Of a stretch of DNA of 64,000 nucleotides, positions 24,509-33,270 are shown one piece after another. The position numbers were made by a program, and so were the translations under genes. The notes under the pieces are model-generated. The model did not search any database, was not told the DNA's origin, and was given only the letters and a program-made list of their open reading frames with translations. How positions within the stretch are numbered: position 1 is the first letter of the stretch; the number at the start of each line of letters is the position of its first letter. Origin of the DNA: Nocardia transvalensis (lineage in GTDB: Bacteria; Actinomycetota; Actinomycetes; Mycobacteriales; Mycobacteriaceae); contig NZ_JADLQQ010000014.1 of assembly GCF_015477765.1 (NCBI RefSeq), forward strand, positions 1 through 64,000. Reading direction: 5' to 3'.

Positions 24509-25165
24509 TCACCGCAGCGGGCGTCCCGCGGGTTGTGACGGCCGAAAACACAGGCGGCGACGCGGACCCGGGCTCGGGCTGGTGTGCTTCACCACCGCCG
24601 CGGCCAATCCGCGCGCCTCGATGTCGTGACGCTGCATGTCTTGGCTGAACCCGTCGAGATGGATCAGCGTGTGCCGGATCAGCATCGGCCCCACATCCGG
24701 CGGTTCGGTGCACGCCCGCCGATAATCCGCCGCGGCCCGCGGGTCCTCGGTGAGCGCGGCCAGCGCCCCGATCCGGACGCGCTGGGTCAGCCCATCCCAG
24801 ATCCGCGCCTGTTCGGCGTTCCTGATCTGCCGCCATCCGCCGCGATAATCCAGGTCCCGGATGATGTCATCGGCCGGTTTCCCCAGCCGCGTCTCGCACA
24901 CCACCGCCCACAATGCGCACAACCAACTCAGGGCCCGCAGCGTGTGCAGCGGCTCGCGCCGCGTCTCGATCTCCTCCTCGGCCTCGTCGTGCGTCTCCAG
25001 ATATGCCCACCGGAACACCAGCGACTCGATATCCAGCAACAGCCCGCCCGGCAGATCGTCCACGTCGGGCCGGCCGATCCGCACCACCCGTGCCGACACC
25101 AGATCTTGCAACTCGACCATGTCCGATTCATCGGTCGGCACCCAGCGGTGCGCTTCCCTGGTCAT
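24509..25165 (-). CDS. Hypothetical protein (218 aa)
   Basis: The frame from ATG 25165 encodes MTREAHRWVPTDESDMVELQ, an alpha-helical protein with an acidic segment (ETHDEAEEEIETRREP), a Trp/Cys-rich stretch (LRALSWLCALWAVVCETRLG) and a His-rich region near residue 175 (IRHTLIHLDGFSQDMQRHD). No signal peptide or known motif is seen and I do not recognise the family. The same frame stays open upstream to 25498 over poorly coding sequence, so the later start was chosen. It faces the organosulfur cluster and lies downstream of the SDR gene on the same strand, separated by 130 bases. Confidence 0.5.
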   Translation of the reverse strand: MTREAHRWVPTDESDMVELQDLVSARVVRIGRPDVDDLPGGLLLDIESLVFRWAYLETHDEAEEEIETRREPLHTLRALSWLCALWAVVCETRLGKPADDIIRDLDYRGGWRQIRNAEQARIWDGLTQRVRIGALAALTEDPRAAADYRRACTEPPDVGPMLIRHTLIHLDGFSQDMQRHDIEARGLAAAVVKHTSPSPGPRRRLCFRPSQPAGRPLR

Positions 25166-25295
25166 CAACGGCCCCTGGGTCGGTGCGGCACGGGCACGAA
25201 AAACGCACCCCTTCGGATTGAGCCACGAATTCCCCACCCTCGCAAGCAAAGGTTGGGATCGAGCCGAGATCACCTGTGTCGGCGGCGCGCCGAGC

Positions 25296-26156
25296 TCAAT
25301 CCACCGGTGCCCGGTCCGAGCCCGGGAGCAGCCTGCTGAACTGCCGGTTCGCATACCGCATCGCCATCTCGTAGGGGAGGGCGAATTTGCGCGCGAACCA
25401 GTAGCCGATCCAGATATCTCTCGAGGTGTACACGAGGAAGCGATTGCGCTTGATGCCCGCAATGATCCGGTCGGCCACCGTCTCCGGGTCCACGGCACGC
25501 CCGACGAACGACCCCTTCAACTTCTCGAGCCGCGGATCGCCGGGATCGACCCCGACGATCTGCACGGTGCCCACCAGCGGTGTGCGCACGGCCCCGGGAA
25601 CCACCAGGCTCACGCCGATGCCGTGGCGCTCCAGATCGAAGCGCAGCACCTCCGAGATTCCGCGCAGCCCGAATTTGGCCGCGCTGTAGGCCGCATGCCA
25701 GGGCAGCGCCAGAAGTCCGGCCGCCGAGGACACGTTCACCAGATGTCCGCCGCGCCCGGCCCGCACCATCGGCGGCAGGAAGTTCTCGATGATGTGGATG
25801 GGCCCCATCAGGTTGACCTCGACCATCGACCGCCAGTGCCGATGTTCCAGGTTCTCCACCGTGCCCCAGGTGGAGATGCCCGCGATATTCATGACCACGT
25901 CGAGGCTGCCGTGCTCCTCGTGCACGCGCTGCGCCCACGCGGTCACCGCGTCGTAGTCGGCGACGTCGAGGACCTGTGCATCGAGGACCTCGCCGCCGGA
26001 GGCGCGCACCAGCTCCGCCGTCTCGGTCAGGCCCTCGGCGGCGATATCGGTGAGTAGCAGGCGGGCACCCTCGCGGGCCGCCGCCAGCGCGGTGGCCCGG
26101 CCGATACCGCTGGCCGCGCCGGTGATCAGGCATTTCCGGCCGGTCAGATCCTTCAT
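25296..26156 (-). CDS. Short-chain dehydrogenase/reductase
   Basis: The 286-aa classical SDR has NAD(P) motif TGAASGIG (residues 12-19), NIAG as NxAG, a catalytic Ser near 143-144 in VNVSSAAG and YxxxK at Y157/K161 (YSAAK). An Asp after the second strand (LLTDIAAEG) suggests NAD(H) preference. The C-terminal portion (NRFLVYTSRDIWIGYWFARK) resembles membrane-associated or lipid-type SDRs. Substrate unknown. It is transcribed divergently from the SAM-riboswitch operon. GAACA/TGTTC boxes lie in its promoter. Confidence 0.82.
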   Translation of the reverse strand: MKDLTGRKCLITGAASGIGRATALAAAREGARLLLTDIAAEGLTETAELVRASGGEVLDAQVLDVADYDAVTAWAQRVHEEHGSLDVVMNIAGISTWGTVENLEHRHWRSMVEVNLMGPIHIIENFLPPMVRAGRGGHLVNVSSAAGLLALPWHAAYSAAKFGLRGISEVLRFDLERHGIGVSLVVPGAVRTPLVGTVQIVGVDPGDPRLEKLKGSFVGRAVDPETVADRIIAGIKRNRFLVYTSRDIWIGYWFARKFALPYEMAMRYANRQFSRLLPGSDRAPVD

Positions 26157-26181
26157 GAAGAGTCTCCTAGCGGGCAATCAG

Positions 26182-26236
26182 GAACAACGGTGTTCACCAT
26201 AGATTATTGCGAACACAGTTGTACACATCTCTGTTC
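26182..26236. promoter_or_regulatory. Repeated GAACA/TGTTC boxes, possible operator
   Basis: GTGTTC (26190-26195) and GAACAC (26211-26216) form an inverted repeat, with further GAACA (26182) and TGTTC (26232) copies on either side. This lies just upstream of the SDR start, as expected for a TetR- or other dimeric repressor site. Confidence 0.35.
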
Positions 26237-26342
26237 GCTCTCGGTATTTCCCGGGAAGACCGAGAGAATCCTTTGCCAACAGTTGAATTCACGATGATCG
26301 CGAGTGCAGACGCCCGTCCGGGTGTCCGTTACGTTCGAATTC

Positions 26343-26431
26343 ACCATCCAGAGCGGTTGAGAGACCTGGCTCGACGAGACCGCAGCAACCCCCCGGAGCC
26401 GGGTGCGGGTGCTACCGCCAGGACCGATGGA
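26343..26431 (+). promoter_or_regulatory. SAM-I (S-box) riboswitch
   Basis: The segment shows the S-box core in order: GAGCGGTTGAGAGACCTGGC, CCGCAGCAACC, a P3 hairpin (CCCCGG/CCGGG), GGTGCTACCGCCAGGACCGA. P1 pairs CCATC (26344-26348) with GATGG (26426-26430). The 3' side of P1 runs into GGAGG (26429-26433), the only Shine-Dalgarno for the ATG at 26446. SAM binding, which stabilises P1, should therefore hide the ribosome site and shut translation. No terminator follows. It is about 15 bases upstream of the transporter operon. Confidence 0.88.
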
Positions 26432-26445
26432 GGATCGCGATTTCC

Positions 26446-27396
26446 ATGAGCACATTGACCGCCGTCCCCTCCTCCGGCACCTCGGGGGTGACGGAGCCCG
26501 ACGAGAGCGCGCTTCCGGTCGCGCGAACCCGGCACCCCTGGCGTTGGCTCGCCGCGGCGATCGCGCTGGTTCTGGTGGCTCAGTTCGCGCACGGCCTGAT
26601 CACCAATCCGGGCTGGGACTGGCCGACTTTCGCCCGATACTTCACCGCGGGCTCGGTGCTGTCGGCACTGAAGGTGACGGTGGAGCTGACCTTCTGGGGC
26701 ACCCTGTTCGGCTTCCTGCTGGGCATCTGGCTGGCCGTCGCACGATTGTCGAAAATACCTGTGCTGCAGGTGATTGCGTGGGCCTATGTCTGGGCCTTCC
26801 GGTCGATTCCGCTGATCGTGCAGCTGCTGTTCTGGTTCAACATCGCCTATCTGTACAAAACACTGTCGGTCGGAATCCCCTTCGGGCCTGCGTTTTTCAC
26901 CTTCGATGTGAACGGGGTGATCAGCGGTTTCACCGCGGCGGTGATCGGGCTGGCGCTGCATCAGGCCGCGTATTCGGCCGAGATCATCCGCGCGGGCATC
27001 ATCTCGGTGGATCCGGGACAGTTGGAGGCGGCCAAATCGCTGGGCCTGCCCTGGCGCCGCCAGTTCTTCACCATCGTCGCGCCGCAGGCGATGCGGGGCA
27101 TTCTGCCCAATGCCGCCAACGAGGTGATCAGCCTGTTCAAGGGCACCTCGATCGTGTCGGTGATGGCCATTGCCGAGCTGTTCTACCAGGTGCAGGTGAT
27201 CTACGGCCGCAACGGCCGGGTGGTACCGCTGCTGATGGTCGCGACGGTTTGGTACATCGTGCTCACCAGCGTGCTCACGGTCGTCCAGTACTACATCGAA
27301 CGGCACTTCGCCAAGGGGAGCCAGCGCGAACTGCCGCCCACGCCGCTGCAGCGGGTGCGCGGCAAGATCGCCGAGATCACGGGGGAACGCCGATGA
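26446..27396 (+). CDS. Polar amino-acid ABC transporter permease (HisM/GlnP type)
   Basis: The 316-aa permease has an unusual 30-residue polar N-terminal extension, about six membrane helices and the conserved loop RAGIISVDPGQLEAAKSLGL followed by QAMRGILPNAANE. AFRSIPLIVQLLFW is typical of the His/Glu/Gln (HAAT) family that also imports cystine and other sulfur amino acids. It is the first gene after the SAM-I riboswitch and the direct target of its RBS control. It overlaps the ATPase by four bases. A single permease would act as a homodimer. No solute-binding protein is encoded nearby. Confidence 0.85.
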   Translation: MSTLTAVPSSGTSGVTEPDESALPVARTRHPWRWLAAAIALVLVAQFAHGLITNPGWDWPTFARYFTAGSVLSALKVTVELTFWGTLFGFLLGIWLAVARLSKIPVLQVIAWAYVWAFRSIPLIVQLLFWFNIAYLYKTLSVGIPFGPAFFTFDVNGVISGFTAAVIGLALHQAAYSAEIIRAGIISVDPGQLEAAKSLGLPWRRQFFTIVAPQAMRGILPNAANEVISLFKGTSIVSVMAIAELFYQVQVIYGRNGRVVPLLMVATVWYIVLTSVLTVVQYYIERHFAKGSQRELPPTPLQRVRGKIAEITGERR

Positions 27397-28157
27397 GTGA
27401 CTACGCCGTCGAATTGCGGGGCGTCCGTAAGCATTTCGGCGCCAACGAGGTGCTGCGCGGTGTCGATCTGGCGGTGCGGCCGGGTGAGGTGACGGTGATC
27501 CTGGGCCCGTCGGGCTCGGGCAAATCCACCCTGTTGCGCACCATCAATCACCTGGAGAAGGTCGACGCCGGCATCGTGCGGGTCGGCGGTGAACTGGTCG
27601 GCTACCGTCGCAAGGGCGCCACACTGCACGAGCTGAGCGAGCGCGACATCCTGCGGCAGCGGTCGCGGATCGGGTTCGTCTTCCAGAGCTTCAATCTGTT
27701 TCCTCATCTGACGGTATTGGAAAACGTTGCGCTGGCACCGATCTCCGCGCAGGGACGGCCCCGCGCGGAGGTGGAGGCCGAGGCCGCGGAGCTGTTGGCG
27801 CGGGTCGGCCTGGCGGACAAGGCGCGGGACTATCCGCGCCGGTTGTCCGGCGGGCAACAGCAGCGGGTGGCGATCGCGCGCGCCCTGGCCCTGCGCCCCA
27901 AGGTGGTGCTGTTCGACGAGCCGACCTCGGCGCTGGATCCCGAATTGGTCGGGGAGGTGCTGGATGTGATCCGTGGTCTGGCGCGCGACGGCGCCACGCT
28001 GGTCATCGTCACCCACGAGATCGGGTTCGCCCGCGAGGTCGCCGACACCGTGGTGCTGATGGACTCCGGACAGATCGTGGAGCAGGGCCCGCCGGGGCAG
28101 GTGCTGGACAACCCCGCCCACCCGCGCACCAAAGCCTTTCTCGCGCATGTGCTCTGA
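27393..28157 (+). CDS. Polar amino-acid ABC transporter ATPase (GlnQ type)
   Basis: The 254-aa ABC ATPase has Walker A GPSGSGKST, Q-loop FVFQSFNLFPHLTVLENV, signature RLSGGQQQRVAIARAL, Walker B VVLFDEPTSALDPELV and H-loop VIVTHEIGFAREVAD. SFNLFPHLTVLENV is diagnostic of the GlnQ/HisP/TcyN family. An insertion of about ten residues (VGYRRKGATLHEL) sits before the Q-loop. It pairs with the permease at 26446. By location under a SAM riboswitch, the likely cargo is a sulfur-containing amino acid or derivative. Confidence 0.88.
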   Translation: MSDYAVELRGVRKHFGANEVLRGVDLAVRPGEVTVILGPSGSGKSTLLRTINHLEKVDAGIVRVGGELVGYRRKGATLHELSERDILRQRSRIGFVFQSFNLFPHLTVLENVALAPISAQGRPRAEVEAEAAELLARVGLADKARDYPRRLSGGQQQRVAIARALALRPKVVLFDEPTSALDPELVGEVLDVIRGLARDGATLVIVTHEIGFAREVADTVVLMDSGQIVEQGPPGQVLDNPAHPRTKAFLAHVL

Positions 28158-28193
28158 GCGGACCCTCGTCCGCCCTCGCCGTAAAGGAATCCG

Positions 28194-28709
28194 ATGACGT
28201 TGTCTCGTAAGCGGTCCGGAGCGCGCACGGTGCATCACGTGTCACAGCACGATGCGCTGGCCGCGCCGCTGCTGGCCGAACTGGCCGTCGAATACAGCTC
28301 CCGCTACGGCCGCACTCCCGGTGCGGTGCACGCGGATCTGGTGAACTACCCGGCCGAGCACTTCGCCCCGCCGCACGGCGGGTTGTTGGTCGTCGTGGAA
28401 GAGGGCGAACCCGTCGCCGGTGGCGCATTCCAGCGCTTCGACGAGCAGACCGCCGAACTCAAGCGCATCTGGACCGCGCGCACCCATCGCCGCCGCGGCC
28501 TGGGCCGCTTCGTGCTCGCGGAGTTGGAGGCCGAGATCGCCCGGCGCGGATATCGGCGCATCTACCTGACCACCGGACCGCGGCAACCGGAGGCCGTGGC
28601 CCTCTACAACGCCGCCGGATACACCGCGCTGGAGCGCAATGTCGTCAAGGAGGTGGGGCCGGTGCACCCGTTCGAGAAATACCTGTCCGAGGAAGTGTCG
28701 GTCGCGTGA
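28194..28709 (+). CDS. GNAT-family N-acetyltransferase
   Basis: The 171-aa GNAT has the acetyl-CoA pyrophosphate loop in THRRRGLGRFVLAELE (R/Q-x-x-G-x-G/A) and the C-terminal ITTGPRQPEAVALYNAAGY-like motif (LTTGPRQPEAVALYNAAGYT). It lies between an amino-acid importer and luciferase-like monooxygenases, as do the acetyltransferases of the B. subtilis yxe and ytm operons. There they N-acetylate S-modified cysteines, such as S-(2-succino)cysteine, before oxidative C-S cleavage. Acetylation of an imported amino acid is the leading inference. Its stop overlaps the next start (GTGA). Confidence 0.82.
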   Translation: MTLSRKRSGARTVHHVSQHDALAAPLLAELAVEYSSRYGRTPGAVHADLVNYPAEHFAPPHGGLLVVVEEGEPVAGGAFQRFDEQTAELKRIWTARTHRRRGLGRFVLAELEAEIARRGYRRIYLTTGPRQPEAVALYNAAGYTALERNVVKEVGPVHPFEKYLSEEVSVA

Positions 28710-29782
28710 AGTTCCTCCTGCTGACCCTCATCACTCATCAGCCGGACCCGGCCACGGGAGAGACGCTGTCCCCGGCGCAGCGGCTGCGGCGGGTGGTCGA
28801 CAGCGCCCGGCTGGCCGAGGAACTCGGGTACGACGGGTTCGCCGTCGGTGAGCGGCACGAGGATCCGTTCATCTCGTCGGCGCCGCCGGTGGTGCTCGCC
28901 CATATCGCGGCGGTCACCTCGCGCATCGCGCTGTTCACCGGGGTCACCACGCTGAGCCTGCTGGATCCGGTGCGGGCCTTCGAGGACTACTCGACGCTGG
29001 ACAACCTGTCCGGCGGGCGGCTGGAGTTGATCATCGGCAAGGGGAACGGCGCGGCGCAGGCGAAGCTGTTCCACGTCACCGCCGAGGATCAGTGGGACCG
29101 CAACCGTGAGGGTTACGAGTTGTTCCGGCTGCTGTGGGAGCACGACACCGTCACCTGGTCCGGACGATTCCGGCCGCCGCTGACCGAGGCCGAGGCATTG
29201 CCCCGGCCGTTGCAACCGAGACTGCGCATCTGGCACGGCAGCGCCACGAGCCGGGATTCGGTGGAATTCGCTGCGCGACACGGTGATCCGCTGTTCTCGG
29301 CGAATGTCACCAACTCGATCGAACCGTATGCCGAGCTGATCGCGCACTACCGCGAACGCTGGGCGGCCCACGGCCACGATCCCGCCGAGGCGCTGGTGGG
29401 CGCGGGAACCGCCGGGTTCTACATCGCGCGCGACTCGCAGGAAGCGGTGCGGACGTACCGGCCGATCTTCGAGGCCCGGCAGTCCGTCGCCCGGAAGCAC
29501 GGGCTGCCCATCGTCTTTCCCACCCTCGAGGATTTCGTGGACCGCAGTTCCGCGCTGATCGGCAGCCCGCAGCAGGTGCTCGAGAAGGTGCAGCGCTATC
29601 ACGAACGGTTCGGCCACGAGGTGATCCACCTCGCCGCCGACGGTGACGGGCTCACCGACAAACAGCACCGCGAAAGCCTCGAACTGTTTCAGGCCGAGGT
29701 CGCGCCCGTGCTGCGGCATCGCATTCCGAGCAGGCCGCTGGGCGCGCAGCGCTACGGCGACCCGGCCGCGGCAGGGCGGTGA
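28706..29782 (+). CDS. Luciferase-like flavin monooxygenase
   Basis: The 358-aa LLM protein starts at GTG 28706 (MKFLLLTLITHQPDPATGE). Markers are ARLAEELGYDGFAVGERHEDPF, FTGVTTLSLLDPVRAFEDY and DNLSGGRLELIIGKGNG, the TIM-barrel flavin-binding elements of the family. WHGSATSRDSVEFAARHGD follows in the C-terminal half. It probably uses FMNH2 and O2 to attack a C-S bond. It is coupled to the GNAT by a GTGA overlap, which argues that both act on one substrate. No reductase is in this operon. Confidence 0.82.
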   Translation: MKFLLLTLITHQPDPATGETLSPAQRLRRVVDSARLAEELGYDGFAVGERHEDPFISSAPPVVLAHIAAVTSRIALFTGVTTLSLLDPVRAFEDYSTLDNLSGGRLELIIGKGNGAAQAKLFHVTAEDQWDRNREGYELFRLLWEHDTVTWSGRFRPPLTEAEALPRPLQPRLRIWHGSATSRDSVEFAARHGDPLFSANVTNSIEPYAELIAHYRERWAAHGHDPAEALVGAGTAGFYIARDSQEAVRTYRPIFEARQSVARKHGLPIVFPTLEDFVDRSSALIGSPQQVLEKVQRYHERFGHEVIHLAADGDGLTDKQHRESLELFQAEVAPVLRHRIPSRPLGAQRYGDPAAAGR

Positions 29783-29786
29783 CGGG

Positions 29787-30740
29787 ATGGCCCGCTACGT
29801 GGTCGTTCGCGTACTCCAGGCGGTGCTCGTGCTGTGGGCGGCGTTCACCGGATCGTTCGCGGTGCTGTACCTGCTGCCCGGCGATCCGGTGGAGCTGGCG
29901 CGGGGCGCCGATCCCGGTGTTCCCGTCGATCCCGCGGCCATCGAGGAGATGCGGCAGCGCTACGGCTTCGACAAGCCGGTGTGGCAGCAGTATTGGACCG
30001 CTCTCGAGCATGCGGCGCGCGGGGATCTGGGCCGGTCCATCGGGACCGGGCAGTCGGTGACGGGCGCGATCACCGAGGCGCTGCCGTCCACGCTGGCCCT
30101 CGCGGCATCGTCGCTGGCGCTGGCGGTGGTGTTCGGTGGTGCGCTGGCGGTGGCGGCGGCCTACACCGGCAAGCGTTGGCTGCGTGGGCTGTTGACCGCG
30201 CTGCCGCCGATCGGCGCCTCCGCGCCCACCTTCTGGGTGGGACTGCTGCTGTTGCAAGTGTTCTCGTTCCGGCTGCGGCTCGTACCCGCATTCGGCGGTA
30301 CGGGATTCGACGGTGTGGTTCTGCCCGCGGTGACACTGGCCATTCCCGTCGGCGCGGTCATCGCGCAGGTGCTCTACGGCAGCCTCGCGCAGACCTGGCG
30401 GCAGCCGTTCGTCGAGGTGGCCTTCGCCAAGGGCGGCTCCCGCCGGTGGGTGCAGGCGCGCCATGTCCTGCGGCCCGCCCTCGCCCCGGCGCTGACCGTC
30501 GCGGGGATCTGGGTCGGTACGGTGCTGGCCGGTTCGGTCGTGGTGGAAACCGTCTTCTCCCGCGCGGGTATCGGGCGCCTCACCCAGACCGCGGTCCTGA
30601 CTCAGGACATTCCCGTCGTGCAGGGCATCGTCGTGATCACGGCGCTGGCGTTCGTCCTGGTGAACCTGGCCGTCGATCTCGTGCATCCGCTGCTGGATCC
30701 CCGGGTGGCCCAGGTTGTTCGGAGAGGAGCCGACAGGTGA
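29787..30740 (+). CDS. Peptide-type ABC transporter permease (DppB/OppB family)
   Basis: The 317-aa permease has the DppB N-terminus (RYVVVRVLQAVLVLWAAFTG, then YLLPGDPVELARG), IEEMRQRYGFDKPVWQQY, and the inner loop FVEVAFAKGGSRRWVQARHVL. The C-terminal ETVFSRAGIGRLTQTAV is also conserved. It forms the channel with the DppC-like protein. Start ATG 29787 follows GACGGG, four bases after the LLM stop. The end overlaps the next GTG by four bases. Confidence 0.88.
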   Translation: MARYVVVRVLQAVLVLWAAFTGSFAVLYLLPGDPVELARGADPGVPVDPAAIEEMRQRYGFDKPVWQQYWTALEHAARGDLGRSIGTGQSVTGAITEALPSTLALAASSLALAVVFGGALAVAAAYTGKRWLRGLLTALPPIGASAPTFWVGLLLLQVFSFRLRLVPAFGGTGFDGVVLPAVTLAIPVGAVIAQVLYGSLAQTWRQPFVEVAFAKGGSRRWVQARHVLRPALAPALTVAGIWVGTVLAGSVVVETVFSRAGIGRLTQTAVLTQDIPVVQGIVVITALAFVLVNLAVDLVHPLLDPRVAQVVRRGADR

Positions 30741-31609
30741 TCGGGTCGGTGGTGGTCGAGCGGGCGGGTCTCGGTTTCGGTGCCGCGAGCCGGAGCTCTG
30801 TGCGTAAGTCTCTGCGGACCAACATTTTTGCCGGAATCTCGCTGCTGGTGCTGGCAGTGGTGCTGGGCTGGGCAGTGCTACCCGGAGTGTTCGCCGGGCG
30901 TGATCCGCTGGTGGGCGTGCCGTCGGAGAAATTGCGCGGGCCGAGTGTGCGGCACTGGTTCGGGACCGACAACCTCGGGCGCGATATCTACACGAGGGTC
31001 GTGCACGCCGCCGGGTTGTCGTTGACGGCAACGGTGTTCGCGGTGATGCTGAGCCTGGTCGTGGGCTCGGTCGTCGGTCTGTTGGCGGGCTCGATCGGCG
31101 GCGTGACCGATGCGGTGATCATGCGGATCGTCGATGTGCTGCTGTCGATTCCGGAGCTGCTGACCGCGCTGGCGCTGGTGACCGTGCTCGGCTTCGGCAC
31201 CCGCAATGTGGCCCTCGCGGTGGGTATCGCCCTGGTGGCCCGATTCGCCCGGGTCATGCGGGCTGAGGTGTTGCGAGTCCGCCGCGCCCCCTACGTCGAA
31301 GCCGCATTCGCCGCCGGTGTCCGCTGGCCCGCGGTCCTGGTCCGGCATGTGCTGCGCAATGCCTACGCCCCCGTCGCGGCGCTGGCGGCCGTCGAATTCG
31401 GCGTCGCCGTCCTCGCCGTCTCCTCGCTGAGCTTCCTCGGCTACGGCGCGGCCCCGCCCACGCCCGAATGGGGCTCGCTGATCTCCGAGGGCCGCAACTA
31501 CCTCGCCACCGCCTGGTGGATGACCACCCTGCCCGGTCTGGTCATCGTCGCCGTCGTCCTGTCCGCTCAGCGCCTCGGCCGCGCCCTGGCCCAGGACGGT
31601 GCCCGATGA
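30737..31609 (+). CDS. Peptide-type ABC transporter permease (DppC/OppC family)
   Basis: The 290-aa permease starts at GTG 30737. It shows the OppC domain before the first periplasmic loop (VRHWFGTDNLGRDIYTRVVHA), six helices, DVLLSIPELLTALALV, and the EAA loop RRAPYVEAAFAAGVRWPAVLVRHVL. The C-terminal motif is PPTPEWGSLISEGRNYL. It partners the DppB-like permease. Both ends overlap neighbouring genes by four bases, so the operon is tightly coupled. Confidence 0.88.
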   Translation: MIGSVVVERAGLGFGAASRSSVRKSLRTNIFAGISLLVLAVVLGWAVLPGVFAGRDPLVGVPSEKLRGPSVRHWFGTDNLGRDIYTRVVHAAGLSLTATVFAVMLSLVVGSVVGLLAGSIGGVTDAVIMRIVDVLLSIPELLTALALVTVLGFGTRNVALAVGIALVARFARVMRAEVLRVRRAPYVEAAFAAGVRWPAVLVRHVLRNAYAPVAALAAVEFGVAVLAVSSLSFLGYGAAPPTPEWGSLISEGRNYLATAWWMTTLPGLVIVAVVLSAQRLGRALAQDGAR

Positions 31610-33270
31610 CGACTCGCGCTCGGACGGGAGGTGACGCGGTGACGAATGAACGACTGCACGGCCCGCTGTTGCGGGTGGAGGACCTGAGTGTCGAGTATCG
31701 GGGCGGCGGCGGGGCCACTGCCGCCGTCAAGGGGGTGTCGCTATCGGTCTCGCAGGGGGAGACCGTGGCGCTGGTCGGTGAATCCGGTTCCGGGAAGTCG
31801 ACATTGGCGCATGCGGTGATCGGATTGCTGAGCGGGGGAGTGGTCACCGGCGGGCGGATCGCGTTCGCGGGTGAGCGGATCGGTGACGCCCCGGAGCGAG
31901 TGCTGCGGCAGATCCGCGGGGCGCGTATCGGGTTGGTGCCGCAGGATCCCGGGACGTCGCTGAATCCGGTCGTGCGGGTCGGGGATCAGGTGGGTGAGGC
32001 GCTGCGTATCCACGGTCGCGCGACGCGCAAGACCGCGTGGGCGCAGGCCGTGCGGATCCTCGCCGACGCGGGATTGGATCGCCCCGAGGTGCGGGCCCAC
32101 CAGTATCCCCAGGATCTGTCGGGCGGGCAGCGGCAGCGGGTGCTCATCGGTATCGCCCTGGCCTGCCGGCCCGAACTGGTGATCGCCGACGAACCCACCA
32201 GCGCATTGGACGTCACGGTGCAGCGCCGCATCCTCGACCACCTCGCCGCGCGCACCGCCGAATCCGGCACCGCGGTCCTGCTGATCACCCACGATCTGGG
32301 TGTGGCGGCCGACCGAGCCGACCGCATCGTGGTCATGCGGCAGGGTGAGATCGTCGAAACCGGCACGGCCCGCGACATTCTCGCCAACCCTCGGCACGAG
32401 TACACCCAGCAGCTATTGGCCGCCGCGCCGAGCCTGGACACCGCGCTGCGCCCACCGCGCCCGCCCGCCGCCGCACCCCTGCTGACGGCCACCGGACTCC
32501 GCCGAACCTTCCGCCTCGATCGCCGCACCACCCTGACCGCCGTCGACGACGTGTCACTGCGCATCGACCGCGGCGAAACCCTCGCCGTCGTCGGCGAATC
32601 CGGCTCCGGTAAGACCACCACCGCCCGCATCCTCGCCCGGCTGGAGCGACCCGACGCGGGCACGATCACCGTCGACGGGCACGACATCGGCCAGCTGCGC
32701 GGCGCCCGTCTGCGCGATCTGCGCCGACGGATCCAGATCGTCTACCAGAACCCGTATGCCGCCTTGAATCCCAAGCTGACCGTCGCTCAGATCGTGGCGG
32801 AACCGTTGCGCGCCTTCAGAGTAGGGGATCGCTCCGCACGGAGGGCTCGCGTGGCCGAACTGCTCGACCAGGTGGCGCTGCCCGAGTCGTATTCGACTCG
32901 GCGCCCCGCCGAACTATCCGGCGGCCAACGTCAACGCGTCGCCATCGCCCGCGCACTCGCCCTGCAGCCGGATCTGGTCGTGCTCGACGAACCGGTGTCG
33001 GCGCTGGACGTCTCGGTGCAGGCGCAGATTCTGGATCTGCTCGAGCGGCTGCAGGCCGAGTTGCAGCTGAGCTACCTGTTCATCACCCACGATCTGGCCG
33101 TGGTGCGCCGCATCAGCGACCGGGTGGCGGTCATGCGCGGCGGCCGGATCGTCGAAACAGCCACCACCGCAGAGCTTTTCCGGACGCCGCGGCACGAGTA
33201 CACCCGCGAACTGCTGGCGGCCGTCCCGGGCCCGGCCCGGTTCACGGCTCCCATCGAAAGGACGGCCTGA
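31606..33270 (+). CDS. Fused double ABC ATPase (DppD-DppF type)
   Basis: The 554-aa protein has two complete ABC domains. Domain 1 has GESGSGKST, PQDLSGGQRQRVLIGIAL and VIADEPTSALDVTVQ. Domain 2 (from about residue 300) has GESGSGKTTTARIL, VYQNPYAALNPKLTVAQIV, ELSGGQRQRVAIARAL and VLDEPVSALDVSVQ. Each is followed by the peptide-family C-terminal motif (NPRHEYTQQLLAA, TPRHEYTRELLAA). It drives the permease pair upstream. No DppA-like binding protein is encoded in this operon. Similar transporters import di- and oligopeptides, nickel or glutathione. Confidence 0.9.
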   Translation: MTTRARTGGDAVTNERLHGPLLRVEDLSVEYRGGGGATAAVKGVSLSVSQGETVALVGESGSGKSTLAHAVIGLLSGGVVTGGRIAFAGERIGDAPERVLRQIRGARIGLVPQDPGTSLNPVVRVGDQVGEALRIHGRATRKTAWAQAVRILADAGLDRPEVRAHQYPQDLSGGQRQRVLIGIALACRPELVIADEPTSALDVTVQRRILDHLAARTAESGTAVLLITHDLGVAADRADRIVVMRQGEIVETGTARDILANPRHEYTQQLLAAAPSLDTALRPPRPPAAAPLLTATGLRRTFRLDRRTTLTAVDDVSLRIDRGETLAVVGESGSGKTTTARILARLERPDAGTITVDGHDIGQLRGARLRDLRRRIQIVYQNPYAALNPKLTVAQIVAEPLRAFRVGDRSARRARVAELLDQVALPESYSTRRPAELSGGQRQRVAIARALALQPDLVVLDEPVSALDVSVQAQILDLLERLQAELQLSYLFITHDLAVVRRISDRVAVMRGGRIVETATTAELFRTPRHEYTRELLAAVPGPARFTAPIERTA

